Assembly (NCBI RefSeq): GCF_019972155.1
Contig: NZ_BOVL01000057.1
Span: forward strand, 1-64,000
Direction: 5' to 3'
Source of the DNA: Bradyrhizobium sp. RD5-C2
Lineage (GTDB): Bacteria > Pseudomonadota > Alphaproteobacteria > Rhizobiales > Xanthobacteraceae
DNA length: 64,000 nt
Shown one piece after another: positions 31,091 through 39,038 of the stretch. Position 1 is the stretch's first letter; each line of letters starts with the position of its first letter. The position numbers were made by a program, and so were the translations under genes. A model generated the notes under the pieces. The model was not told the DNA's origin. It saw nothing but the letters and a program-made list of their open reading frames with translations, and did no database searches.

Positions 31091-31741
31091 CTAGCGTGAC
31101 GGCTTGGAGCTGGCTTTCTTTGGCGCCGGTTTTGGCTTGCGCGATTCCGTCATGTTGTCGGCCGGCTGCACCTGCAAGCCATCCACGAACACATCCAGGA
31201 GCCGCAGCGCCGTGGTCTGCCAGCCCGGCTGGTCGTGCATGTAGCACATGCCAATCAGCGCACGCAGCACGTCCTCGGCACTGATGTCGTCGCGGATGGC
31301 GCCGGCGGCGACGGCACGCGCGAGCAGGGTGCCGATCGCCTTGGTGAGGCGGTCGAACGAATAGGCGTGCAGCTCGGTCGAGCCGTGCGCGACCAGCGCG
31401 AGTGCGGCGACCATGCCCTTCTTGGTCGCGACGAATTCTACATTGGCGCGCAGCCAGCGCCGCAGCGCCTCGACCGGCTCGGGCGCGCATTGCAGCTGCT
31501 CGGCAAGATCGCCGAGCTGCTCGACCTCGCGGCGATAGACCGCCTCATACAGCGCCTCGCGGGTCGGGAAGTGGCGATACAGCGTGCCGATGCCGACGCC
31601 GGCATGGCGCGCGACGGCCTCCAGACTCGCCTCGCTGCCGCCGGCCGAAAACACGGCCTTGGCCGCTTCCAGCACGCGCTCGCGGTTGCGCACGGCGTCG
31701 GCGCGCGGCTTGCGGACAATTTCTGGTGATGAACCGGCCAT
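31091..31741 (-). CDS. TetR-family transcription repressor
   Basis: 216 residues. The N-terminal helix-turn-helix domain is typical of TetR (about residues 20-66: RERVLEAAKAVFSAGG, then LEAVARHAGVGIGTLYRHFPTREALYEAVY). The C-terminal ligand domain is all-helical; the last 20 residues are Lys/Pro/Ser-rich. It is divergent from the paoABC-type aldehyde oxidoreductase operon, and a perfect 7-bp inverted repeat of TetR type lies between them, so it most likely represses both itself and that operon, released by an aldehyde or aromatic ligand. Confidence 0.9.
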   Translation of the reverse strand: MAGSSPEIVRKPRADAVRNRERVLEAAKAVFSAGGSEASLEAVARHAGVGIGTLYRHFPTREALYEAVYRREVEQLGDLAEQLQCAPEPVEALRRWLRANVEFVATKKGMVAALALVAHGSTELHAYSFDRLTKAIGTLLARAVAAGAIRDDISAEDVLRALIGMCYMHDQPGWQTTALRLLDVFVDGLQVQPADNMTESRKPKPAPKKASSKPSR

Positions 31742-31769
31742 TCCTTTTTCTTTTCACCCTCCCTTGTAA

Positions 31770-31786
31770 ACGGAGGATGCCTCCGT
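31770..31786. promoter_or_regulatory. TetR operator candidate between tetR and paoA
   Basis: ACGGAGG-ATG-CCTCCGT: perfect 7-bp arms with a 3-bp spacer, the classic layout of a TetR-family site (AAACGGAGG...CCTCCGTTT). It is 29 bp upstream of the tetR start and 108 bp upstream of paoA. Confidence 0.75.
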
Positions 31787-31893
31787 ATATGGCGACCAGC
31801 ACCGGGCCTGACAAGGCGCGCCGATCATGTATCGGCGGCCACGGGTTCGCGTTGCCTCGATTCCACCCGACCATACACGGATCGGAGCCCCGC

Positions 31894-32391
31894 ATGAATC
31901 TCCCCATCAGTCTCACCATCAACGGCGTCCGCCGGGACATTGCCCTCGACGACCCCCGCGTCACCCTGCTCGACCTGTTGCGTGAGCGGCTCGACCTCAC
32001 CGGAACCAAGAAGGGGTGCGACCGCGGCCAGTGCGGCGCGTGCACCATCCTGGTCGACGGCCGTCGCATCAATTCCTGCCTCGCGCTCGCCGTCAGCCAT
32101 GACGGCGCCGAGATCACCACCATCGAAGGCGTCGGGCGCGGCGGCGAGTTGCATCCGGTGCAGGCCGCCTTCATCGCCCATGACGGCTTCCAGTGCGGCT
32201 TCTGCACCCCGGGGCAGATCATGAGCGGCATCGGCCTGATCCAGGAAGGGCAGGCCGGCGACGACCCCGAGCGCGTGCGCGAATGCATGAGCGGCAATCT
32301 CTGCCGCTGCGGCGCCTATCAGGGGATCACCGAAGCCGTGCTCGAGGCACAATCCAACATGACCGCCAGCAAGCAGAGGCGCTCCGCATGA
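31894..32391 (+). CDS. paoA: aldehyde oxidoreductase [2Fe-2S] subunit (PaoA/YagT-like)
   Basis: 165 residues carrying both iron-sulfur clusters of xanthine-oxidase-type enzymes: plant-type [2Fe-2S] ligands C42, C47, C50, C62 and helical-domain ligands C101, C104, C137, C139 (CGFCTPG and CRCGAY). It moves electrons from the molybdenum centre to FAD in the heterotrimer. E. coli PaoA has a Tat signal and works in the periplasm; here the ATG at 31894 starts directly at the ferredoxin fold (MNLPISLTINGVRR) and no Tat signal is present, so this enzyme is probably cytoplasmic. Its stop overlaps the ATG of the FAD subunit (ATGA). Confidence 0.88.
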   Translation: MNLPISLTINGVRRDIALDDPRVTLLDLLRERLDLTGTKKGCDRGQCGACTILVDGRRINSCLALAVSHDGAEITTIEGVGRGGELHPVQAAFIAHDGFQCGFCTPGQIMSGIGLIQEGQAGDDPERVRECMSGNLCRCGAYQGITEAVLEAQSNMTASKQRRSA

Positions 32392-33434
32392 TGAATTTCG
32401 ATTATGTCAGGCCGGCCAGCGTCGCGGATGCGATCGCGGCGGCTTCCGAAAAGGGCGCAAGCTATCTCGCCTCCGGCACCAATCTGCTCGACCTGATGAA
32501 GGGCGGCGTCAGCCGGCCGAGCCGTCTCGTTGACGTCACGCGTCTGCCCGGGCTCGATCGTATCGAGCATCTCCCCGACGGCAGCTTGCGCATCGGCGCG
32601 CTGGTGCGCAACGCCGATCTCGCACATGACGCCGCGTTCGCGCGCAACTATCCTGTGGTCGCCGAGGCGTTGCTGTCGGGCGCATCGGCGCAGCTGCGCA
32701 ATGCCGCGACCGTGGGCGGCAATCTGATGCAGCGGACTCGCTGCGCCTATTTCTACGATGCCGGCAGCGCCTGCAACCGGCGCTGGCCGGGCGCAGGCTG
32801 CGACGCGTTGAAGGGCGAGAACCGGCTGCACGCGGTGCTCGGCTGGAGCGAGGGCTGCATCGCCACCCATCCATCGGACTTCTGCGTGCCGCTGGTTGCG
32901 CTCGACGCCGTCGTCGAGATCGAGGGCAAAAGCGGCCGGCGCGAGCTGCCGCTCGAAGCGCTGCATCGGCTGCCCGGCGAAACGCCGGAGCGCGAGACCG
33001 CGCTGGAGCGGGGTGACCTGATCGTCGCGCTGCGGCTGCCGGCCGAGGCGCAAGGTTTTGCCAGGCATGCCCGCTACATCAAGGTGCGCGAGCGCACGTC
33101 CTATGCCTTCGCCGTGGTCTCGGCCGCAGCTAGCCTGCGCATCGAGGACGGCAAGATCCGCGAAGCGCGGCTCGCGCTCGGCGGCGTTGCGGCAAAGCCG
33201 TGGCGGGCGCGCGAGGCCGAGCATGTGCTCGCAGGCGCCTCGCCGGATGCTGCGGTCTATCGCGAGGCGGCGCGCGCCGCGCTCGCCGACGCAAAGCCGT
33301 CCGGCGACAACGCTTTCAAGATCGAGCTCGCGCAGCGCATCGTCGTGCGCGCGCTCACCCTCGCCGCCGCCGGCACGCCGGACCGCATTCCCGCGCTGCC
33401 CGGTTCTCCCTTCTCGTCCGTTGCAGGAGCGTAA
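32388..33434 (+). CDS. paoB: aldehyde oxidoreductase FAD and [4Fe-4S] subunit (PaoB/YagS-like)
   Basis: 348 residues. The FAD-binding motif is split into SYLASGTNLLDLM (about residues 25-37) and SAQLRNAATVGGNLMQ (about 100-115). An extra segment RTRCAYFYDAGSACNRRW...GC...GWSEGC provides C119, C129, C138 and C157 for a [4Fe-4S] cluster, a feature of PaoB and of 4-hydroxybenzoyl-CoA reductase beta subunits but not of ordinary xanthine dehydrogenase. It passes electrons from the iron-sulfur subunit to an external acceptor. It is coupled to the genes on both sides (4-bp overlap upstream, 3-bp gap downstream). Confidence 0.88.
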   Translation: MMNFDYVRPASVADAIAAASEKGASYLASGTNLLDLMKGGVSRPSRLVDVTRLPGLDRIEHLPDGSLRIGALVRNADLAHDAAFARNYPVVAEALLSGASAQLRNAATVGGNLMQRTRCAYFYDAGSACNRRWPGAGCDALKGENRLHAVLGWSEGCIATHPSDFCVPLVALDAVVEIEGKSGRRELPLEALHRLPGETPERETALERGDLIVALRLPAEAQGFARHARYIKVRERTSYAFAVVSAAASLRIEDGKIREARLALGGVAAKPWRAREAEHVLAGASPDAAVYREAARAALADAKPSGDNAFKIELAQRIVVRALTLAAAGTPDRIPALPGSPFSSVAGA

Positions 33435-33437
33435 CGC

Positions 33438-35705
33438 ATGACGGTTGAACTCAGTCTGACCCGCGACCCCGCCCATATCAGGCACGGCTCGAACATCGGC
33501 CAGCCGATGACCCGCACCGATGGCGTGCTGAAGGTCACGGGCAAGGCCCGCTACGCCGCGGACAATCATCCGCCCGGCATGGTCTATGCCGTGATCGCGA
33601 CGAGCTGCATCGCGCGCGGCCGCGTCACCGCGCTCGATGTCGCCGCCGCCAAGCGCCATCCCGGCGTGATCGACGTGATGACGCCGGCGCACAAGCCTGA
33701 ACTTGCCGAAGACCCCGACGCCAAGGGCAACCCGTTCGCCTTCCGCATGGAGCTGTTGCAGAGCGACGAGGTGCGCTACGCCAACCAGGCGATTGCGGTC
33801 GTGATCGCGGAGACGCTGGAAGCCGCGACCGAAGGCGCGGCACTGCTGTCGCCGCGCTACCAGGTCGAGATCGCGCGCGTCGGCCTCGACGCCGGTGAGG
33901 CCTACGCGCCGCCGGTGGTCGGCATCGGCAATCCCGCCGAAGTTCGCCACGGCGACATCGACGCCGGCATGGCTGCGGCTGCGAAGCTGACAGACGCGAC
34001 CTACGAGACGCCGGCGCAATATCACAATGCGATGGAGCCGCATGCGATCGTCGCGGTGTGGGACGGCGACCGCCTGTTCATCGACACGCCGAGCCAGGGC
34101 ATGGGGTTCGCGCAGATGCGGATCGCCGGGCTGTTCGGCATTCCGCCGGCGAATATCCACATCAACAGCCCTTTCCTCGGTGGCGGCTTCGGCTCCAAGG
34201 GGCTGATCTCCGGACCGCAGGTGCTCGGCATCATGGCCGCCAAGCTGATCGGGCGTCCGGTCAAGCTCGTGCTGCGCCGCAGTCAGATGTATGGCCCGGT
34301 CGGCCATCGTCCGCCGACCCGCCAGCGCATCCGGATCGGCACCGACGATGCGGGCGCGCTGACCGCGATCAATCATGAGGCGCGCGTCACGACGTCGAGC
34401 TTCGACGATTTCTACGAGCCCGCGGCGGACGCCTCGCACACGCTCTATGCCAGCCCGGCCATCCGTACCGCGCATGAGGCGGTGCGTGTCGACACCGGCA
34501 CGCCGCTGTTCATGCGCGCGCCGGGCGAGGCCACCGGATCGATCGTGCTGGAAAGCGCGATCGACGAGGCGGCGTTCGCCTGCGGCATCGATCCGCTGGA
34601 GTTCCGGTTGAAGAACTACGCCGAGGTCGAGCCGACCACCGGCAAGCCGTTCTCTTCCAAGGCGCTGCGCCAGTGCTACGCAAAGGCCGCCGAACGGTTC
34701 GGCTGGGCGGGCCGTCCGTTGCAGCCGAAGCAGATGCGTGACGAAAACGGCTTCCTGGTCGGCTGGGGCGTCGGCACTGCGACCTTCCCGGCCATCATGT
34801 TCCAGGGCAATGCGCGCGCGGTGATCCGTGCCGACGGCAAGGGCGTGATGGAGACCGGTGCGCACGACATGGGGCAGGGCGCCTGGACCGCGCTTGCGCA
34901 GATCTCAGCGGACTCGCTCGGTCTCGATTTCGATCAGCTGACGTTCCGCTCCGGCAGCTCCGATCTGCCCGATGCCGGCATCGCCGGCGGCTCGGGGCAT
35001 ACCGCAACCGTCGGCGCCGCGATCCATAACGCGGGTGCTGCCGTGATTGCAAAACTCGCCGAGTTCGCGACCACGGACCAGCGCTCGCCGCTGTTCGGCG
35101 CCGGGAACGCCGGCGTGGTGGCGCGGGGCGGCCGGCTGCATCGCCGCGACGACGATGCGCGCAGCGAAGGCTACGCTGACATTCTGGCGCGCGCTGGCCT
35201 TGCCGAGGTCGACGCCACCGGCAGCGGCGCGGCCGATGCGGCGGCGCAGTCGCAATATGCGATGCACGCGCATGGCGCCGTGTTTGCCGAGGTCAAGGTC
35301 GATCCGGAACTCGGCCAGATCCGCGCCACGCGGCTGGTCGGCGCATTCGCCGCCGGCCGCATCGTCAATCCGTTGATGGTGCAGAGCCAGCTCTACGGCG
35401 GCATGATCTGGGGCCTCTCGTTCGCGCTGCACGAGGAGGCGGTGATGGACCATCGTTCGGGCCGCATCCTCAATGCGAACCTCGCCGAGTATTATGTGCC
35501 CGTGAATGCCGACGTGCCGCCGATGGATGTGATCACCGTCGACGAGCACGATCCGCATGTGAACCCGCTCGGCATCAAGGGCGTCGGCGAGATCGGCATC
35601 ACCGGCAGCGCCGGCGCAGTCGCCAACGCCGTGTTCCACGCCACCGGCATCCGGGTGCGGAGTTTCCCGATCAAGATCGAGGAGATCGTGATGGGGTTGA
35701 AGTGA
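33438..35705 (+). CDS. paoC: aldehyde oxidoreductase molybdenum-binding subunit (PaoC/YagR-like)
   Basis: 755 residues, about the length of E. coli PaoC. It has the aldehyde oxidase hammerhead domain (about residues 20-140) and the molybdopterin-binding domain, with the conserved FLGGGFGSKG loop (about 240-250), GAHDMGQGAWT (about 473-483) and the catalytic glutamate Glu718 in IKGVGEIG near the C terminus. These enzymes use the molybdenum cytosine dinucleotide cofactor to oxidise aldehydes, often aromatic ones, to acids. The insertion chaperone gene paoD/xdhC, usually next in line, is absent; a palindromic repeat and a convergent regulator gene follow instead. Confidence 0.9.
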   Translation: MTVELSLTRDPAHIRHGSNIGQPMTRTDGVLKVTGKARYAADNHPPGMVYAVIATSCIARGRVTALDVAAAKRHPGVIDVMTPAHKPELAEDPDAKGNPFAFRMELLQSDEVRYANQAIAVVIAETLEAATEGAALLSPRYQVEIARVGLDAGEAYAPPVVGIGNPAEVRHGDIDAGMAAAAKLTDATYETPAQYHNAMEPHAIVAVWDGDRLFIDTPSQGMGFAQMRIAGLFGIPPANIHINSPFLGGGFGSKGLISGPQVLGIMAAKLIGRPVKLVLRRSQMYGPVGHRPPTRQRIRIGTDDAGALTAINHEARVTTSSFDDFYEPAADASHTLYASPAIRTAHEAVRVDTGTPLFMRAPGEATGSIVLESAIDEAAFACGIDPLEFRLKNYAEVEPTTGKPFSSKALRQCYAKAAERFGWAGRPLQPKQMRDENGFLVGWGVGTATFPAIMFQGNARAVIRADGKGVMETGAHDMGQGAWTALAQISADSLGLDFDQLTFRSGSSDLPDAGIAGGSGHTATVGAAIHNAGAAVIAKLAEFATTDQRSPLFGAGNAGVVARGGRLHRRDDDARSEGYADILARAGLAEVDATGSGAADAAAQSQYAMHAHGAVFAEVKVDPELGQIRATRLVGAFAAGRIVNPLMVQSQLYGGMIWGLSFALHEEAVMDHRSGRILNANLAEYYVPVNADVPPMDVITVDEHDPHVNPLGIKGVGEIGITGSAGAVANAVFHATGIRVRSFPIKIEEIVMGLK

Positions 35706-35739
35706 TGCGTCTTGACGTGAGGGCTCCGTAATAACAGGT

Positions 35740-35861
35740 GTCGTCCCGGCGAAGGCCGGGACCCATAACCACAGGGTTGTGTTATTTGAGAAGGCTGGGG
35801 CCGCAGCGTCGCGCAACAACTCGCATTCGTGGTTATGGGTCCCGGCCTTCGCCGGGACGAC
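35740..35861. repeat. extragenic palindromic repeat, family C copy 1
   Basis: 122 bp with long inverted ends: GTCGTCCCGGCGAAGGCCGG continuing GACCCATAACCAC on the left, and the reverse complement on the right. The centre (GCAGCGTCGCGCAAC) matches, in inverted orientation, the centre of copy 2 at 43283-43403. It lies between convergent genes (paoC and the XRE-cupin regulator). Confidence 0.85.
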
Positions 35862-35880
35862 GAACGGAGAGAGCGAGACT

Positions 35881-36546
35881 TTACCCCGCCGCCGTCACGC
35901 AGTTCACCCACAGCACCACGGCGTTGGCATCGCGGGCCGGGTTGGAAAACCGATGCGGCCTGCGGCTGGCGAAGCGGAAGCTGTCGCCCTGCTTCAGTGT
36001 CCAGGTCTCGGTGTCGACTGTGAGTGTCATCTCGCCTGACAGCACGAGGCCGGCCTCTTCGCCGTCATGGGTGTAGAACTCGTCGCCGGTGTTGCCGCGG
36101 GGCTCGAGATGCACCAGGAACAGATTGAGCCGGCTCTCGCTGCCGGCCGGACTCAGCAACTGCTTCGAGATCCCGGTGCGCCATAGCTTCAGTTCGGCGC
36201 GCTGCACCTCGCGAGTCACGACGCCGCCGGCGCTGTCGTCTTTCGGCGTCGCGCCGAACAGCGCGGCGATGCCGACGCCCAGCACGTCGGCCAGCGTCGC
36301 CAGCACGCGCAGCGAGGGCGACGACAGGCCGCGCTCGATCTGGCTGATGAAGCCGATCGACAGGTCGGTACGCGCGGCGACCACCTCCAGCGACATCTGC
36401 TTGGTACGGCGCAGGTCGCGGATGCGGCGTCCGACCGCGAGATCCATCGCCGGCTCGGCCGGCTTCTTCACGGGCTTTTTGGCCGCGCGGCGTGGCGTCA
36501 CGGGCTTCGCTGCCGCGCCTTTGCGCATTCTCTTGCCGCCGCTCAC
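35881..36546 (-). CDS. XRE-cupin transcription regulator, second in window
   Basis: 221 residues from GTG 36546 (an in-frame ATG at 36528 is possible). A basic Ala/Lys/Pro-rich N-terminal tail (about residues 1-32) precedes a helix-turn-helix (about 38-92: IRDLRRTKQMSLEVVAARTDLSIGFISQIERG) and a C-terminal cupin (about 145-212: EFYTHDGEEAGLVLSGEMTLTV, GDSFRFASRRPHRFSNP). It is divergent from a polar amino acid ABC importer and an FAD amine/amino-acid oxidase, so it likely regulates their use in response to an amine or amino acid. The TTTCA-N6-TGAAA site in the shared region is a good operator candidate. Confidence 0.88.
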   Translation of the reverse strand: MSGGKRMRKGAAAKPVTPRRAAKKPVKKPAEPAMDLAVGRRIRDLRRTKQMSLEVVAARTDLSIGFISQIERGLSSPSLRVLATLADVLGVGIAALFGATPKDDSAGGVVTREVQRAELKLWRTGISKQLLSPAGSESRLNLFLVHLEPRGNTGDEFYTHDGEEAGLVLSGEMTLTVDTETWTLKQGDSFRFASRRPHRFSNPARDANAVVLWVNCVTAAG

Positions 36547-36609
36547 GTCAGTCCGCTTCCTTCATGTGCATGAAAACCGCTTGCATTGGCCGCGGTTTCG
36601 TGACCACAA

Positions 36610-36625
36610 TTTCATATTAGTGAAA
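36610..36625. promoter_or_regulatory. operator candidate TTTCA-N6-TGAAA
   Basis: TTTCA-TATTAG-TGAAA, perfect 5-bp arms in an AT-rich patch of the 162-bp gap between the XRE-cupin gene (start 64 bp away) and the solute-binding protein gene (83 bp away). Confidence 0.5.
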
Positions 36626-36708
36626 ATAGTCCGGAACGGCGTCGCCCGCAACCAAAAGCGCTGACACAGCGGGCGAGGTGGCGCCGGCGCCAGTTTGGGA
36701 GGTGTGCG

Positions 36709-37476
36709 ATGTCCTTTCAGCGTCTCGTTCAGGCCGCGGTGGCGGCGCTTGCCCTTGCCGTCAGCACGCCGTCAGGGGCGCAACAGGTGCTCAAGGTCGG
36801 CTCGACGCCGACCGGCATCCCCTTCACCTTCCTCGACACCAAGACCAATTCGATCCAGGGCATCATGGTCGATCTCGCCACCGAGATCGGCAAGGACGCC
36901 GGCTTCTCGGTGCAGATCGAGCCGATGCAGTTCTCGGCACTGATTCCTTCGCTGACCGCGAACAAGATCGACATCATCGCCGCCGCGATGTTCGCCACTG
37001 CCGCGCGCAAGGAGGTGATCGATTTCTCCGAGCCGGTCTACACCTATGGCGAAGGCCTGGTGGTGCCGAAGGCCGACACCAAGGCTTACTCCTCGCAGGA
37101 AGATCTGAAGGGCACCGTGGTCGGCGCCCAGGTCGGCACTGCGTTCGTCGATGCGCTGAAGAAGACCGGGCTGTTCAGCGAGGTCAAGGTTTACGACACC
37201 ATTCCCGACATCCTGCGCGACGTGAATGCGGGCCGCCTCAAGGCCGGCTTCGCCGACTATCCGATCCTCGCCTACAATCTGCAGCAGGGCAATTTCGCCG
37301 ATGTGCGTCTGGTCGATGGCTACAAGCCCGTCACCGTCGGCACGGTCGCGATCGGCATCCGCAAGAGCGATACCGAGCTGCTGGCCAAGATCAACGCCTC
37401 GCTGGCGAAGCTCAAGGCCAATGGCACGATCGCGAAGATCCTGGAGAAATGGGGCCAGAAGGCCAGCGCGTCGTGA
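36709..37476 (+). CDS. polar amino acid/polyamine-type ABC transporter, periplasmic binding protein
   Basis: 255 residues with signal peptide (MSFQRLVQAAVAALALAVST, cleavage near residue 24 before QQVLKVG). It has the family 3 solute-binding fold: GIPFTFLDTKTNSIQGIMVDLATEIGK, then FSALIPSLTANKIDII and DFSEPVYTYGEGL. The start has a GGGAGGTG ribosome site. It captures a polar amino acid or related compound in the periplasm for the permease and ATPase that follow after a palindromic repeat. Arg in the ligand pocket (TAARKEVIDFSEP) suggests an alpha-carboxylate ligand, as in amino-acid binding members; the exact ligand is unknown. Confidence 0.9.
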   Translation: MSFQRLVQAAVAALALAVSTPSGAQQVLKVGSTPTGIPFTFLDTKTNSIQGIMVDLATEIGKDAGFSVQIEPMQFSALIPSLTANKIDIIAAAMFATAARKEVIDFSEPVYTYGEGLVVPKADTKAYSSQEDLKGTVVGAQVGTAFVDALKKTGLFSEVKVYDTIPDILRDVNAGRLKAGFADYPILAYNLQQGNFADVRLVDGYKPVTVGTVAIGIRKSDTELLAKINASLAKLKANGTIAKILEKWGQKASAS

Positions 37477-37498
37477 CGCGTGCGTCCCGAGGTGATCC

Positions 37499-37602
37499 GT
37501 CATCCTGAGGAGCGGCGTCTACGCCGCGTCTCGAAGGATGCACGGCCCGGCTGGTGGCCGTCGACCCTTCGAGACGCGCTACGCGCTCCTCAGGGTGACG
37601 GG
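37499..37602. repeat. extragenic palindromic repeat, family A copy 2
   Basis: GTCATCCTGAGGAGCG ... CGCTCCTCAGGGTGACGG, with inner CTCGAAGG/CCTTCGAG. This is the second copy of the repeat at 2969-3071, inverted relative to it. It sits inside the ABC transporter operon, between the binding protein and permease genes, where its hairpin could change the ratio of transcripts. Confidence 0.85.
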
Positions 37603-37642
37603 GCGTATTCGAGCATGTGACGGGACTGGATACGACTAGCCG

Positions 37643-38296
37643 ATGCAAAAATTCTTCCATGATGCCGTCGAGTTCGTGCCGATCCTGTTGCAGGGTGTCT
37701 GGCTGACCATCGTCGTCACCGTCGGCTCGCTGTTGCTCTCGACCGTGCTCGGGCTGGTGTGGGCGCTGATGCGGGTGTCCGGAATTCGCGTCCTCACAGG
37801 CCTCAGCGCCGCGGTGATCAATGTGATCCGCGGCATCCCGATCATCGTGCTGCTGTTCTACATCTATTTCGTGATGCCCGATTTCGGCATCGCGCTATCG
37901 GCGCTGCAGGCCGCGATCATCGGGCTCGGCATCGCCTATTCGGCCTATCAGGCGGAAAACTTCCGCGCCGGCATCGAGGCGATCGACAAGGGGCAGATCG
38001 AGGCGGCGCAAACCATCGGGATGGGCTGGTGGCTCACCATGCGCCGCGTGGTGCTGCCGCAGGCGGTCAGGATCATCCTGCCGCCCTACGGCAACATCAT
38101 GATCATGATGCTGAAGGATTCCTCGCAGGCCTCCACCATCACGGTCGCCGAGCTCGCATTGCAAGGCAAGCTGATCGCCTCCTCGACCTTCAAGAACACC
38201 AGCGTATTCACGCTGGTGGCGCTGATGTATCTCACCATGAGCATTCCGCTCATCCTGCTGGTTCGGCACTTCGAGAACAAGGCGAACCGCAAATGA
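37643..38296 (+). CDS. polar amino acid ABC transporter permease
   Basis: 217 residues, ATG 37643, with five hydrophobic helices and the HisM/GlnP-type inner membrane component pattern. The EAA loop that contacts the ATPase reads EAAQTIGMGWWLTMRRVVLPQAVRIILPPYGN (starting near residue 116). It probably forms a homodimer, as no second permease gene is present. The gene ends in a 4-bp ATGA overlap with the ATP-binding protein gene, and the gap to the binding-protein gene holds only the palindromic repeat. Confidence 0.93.
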   Translation: MQKFFHDAVEFVPILLQGVWLTIVVTVGSLLLSTVLGLVWALMRVSGIRVLTGLSAAVINVIRGIPIIVLLFYIYFVMPDFGIALSALQAAIIGLGIAYSAYQAENFRAGIEAIDKGQIEAAQTIGMGWWLTMRRVVLPQAVRIILPPYGNIMIMMLKDSSQASTITVAELALQGKLIASSTFKNTSVFTLVALMYLTMSIPLILLVRHFENKANRK

Positions 38297-39024
38297 TCGA
38301 GCTCAACGACGTCCACAAGAGTTTTGGCAAGGTCGAGGTGCTGAAGGGCATCACCGCCTCGGTCGCCAAGAGCGAGGTGGTCTGCATCATCGGCCCGTCG
38401 GGCTCCGGCAAGTCGACTATCCTGCGCTGCATCAACGGGCTCGAGAGCTACGATCGCGGCGAGATCAGCGTCGAGGGTGCGCGCGTCGATCAGGGCAATC
38501 GCTCGATCGTGGCGATCCGCACCCAGGTCTCGATGGTGTTCCAGCGCTTCAACCTGTTTCCGCATCGCACCGCGCTCGAGAACGTCATCGAGGGGCCGCT
38601 CTATGTGAAGAAGGAGCCGCGCGAGGCGGCGATCGCCCGTGGCCGTGCGCTGCTCGCGCAGGTCGGGCTCGCCGACAAGGCCGAGGTGCATCCGCCAAAG
38701 CTCTCTGGCGGTCAGCAGCAGCGCGTCGCGATTGCGCGGGCGCTGGCGATGCAGCCGAAGGCGATCCTGTTCGATGAGCCGACCTCGGCGCTCGATCCCG
38801 AACTGGTCGGCGAGGTGCTCTCGGTGATGCGCAAGCTCGCCGACGACGGCATGACCATGGTCGTCGTCACCCATGAGATGGGCTTTGCCCGCGACGTCGC
38901 CGACCGCGTGCTGTTCATCGACGGCGGCGTCATCGTCGAGCAGGGCGCCGCCAAATCCGTCCTCAACCAACCGCAGCACCCGCGCACCCAGGATTTCCTG
39001 CGCCGCGTGCTGCATCCGCTTTGA
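38293..39024 (+). CDS. polar amino acid ABC transporter ATP-binding protein
   Basis: 243 residues with a complete nucleotide-binding domain: Walker A GPSGSGKST (about residues 35-43), Q-loop VFQRFNLFPH, signature LSGGQQQRVAIARAL, Walker B ILFDEPTSALD and switch His in VVTHEMGFA. Close to the GlnQ/HisP branch that powers polar amino acid uptake. It overlaps the permease stop and is followed 14 bp later by the FAD oxidase gene, so transporter and oxidase form one unit. Confidence 0.94.
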   Translation: MIELNDVHKSFGKVEVLKGITASVAKSEVVCIIGPSGSGKSTILRCINGLESYDRGEISVEGARVDQGNRSIVAIRTQVSMVFQRFNLFPHRTALENVIEGPLYVKKEPREAAIARGRALLAQVGLADKAEVHPPKLSGGQQQRVAIARALAMQPKAILFDEPTSALDPELVGEVLSVMRKLADDGMTMVVVTHEMGFARDVADRVLFIDGGVIVEQGAAKSVLNQPQHPRTQDFLRRVLHPL

Positions 39025-39038
39025 TCCGGTCCCGCCCA

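Noticed and set aside
32319..34865. 848-codon open frame antisense to paoB/paoC
   Set aside because: Same reason: composition of a reverse-strand shadow and no ribosome site, while paoB and paoC carry cofactor motifs.
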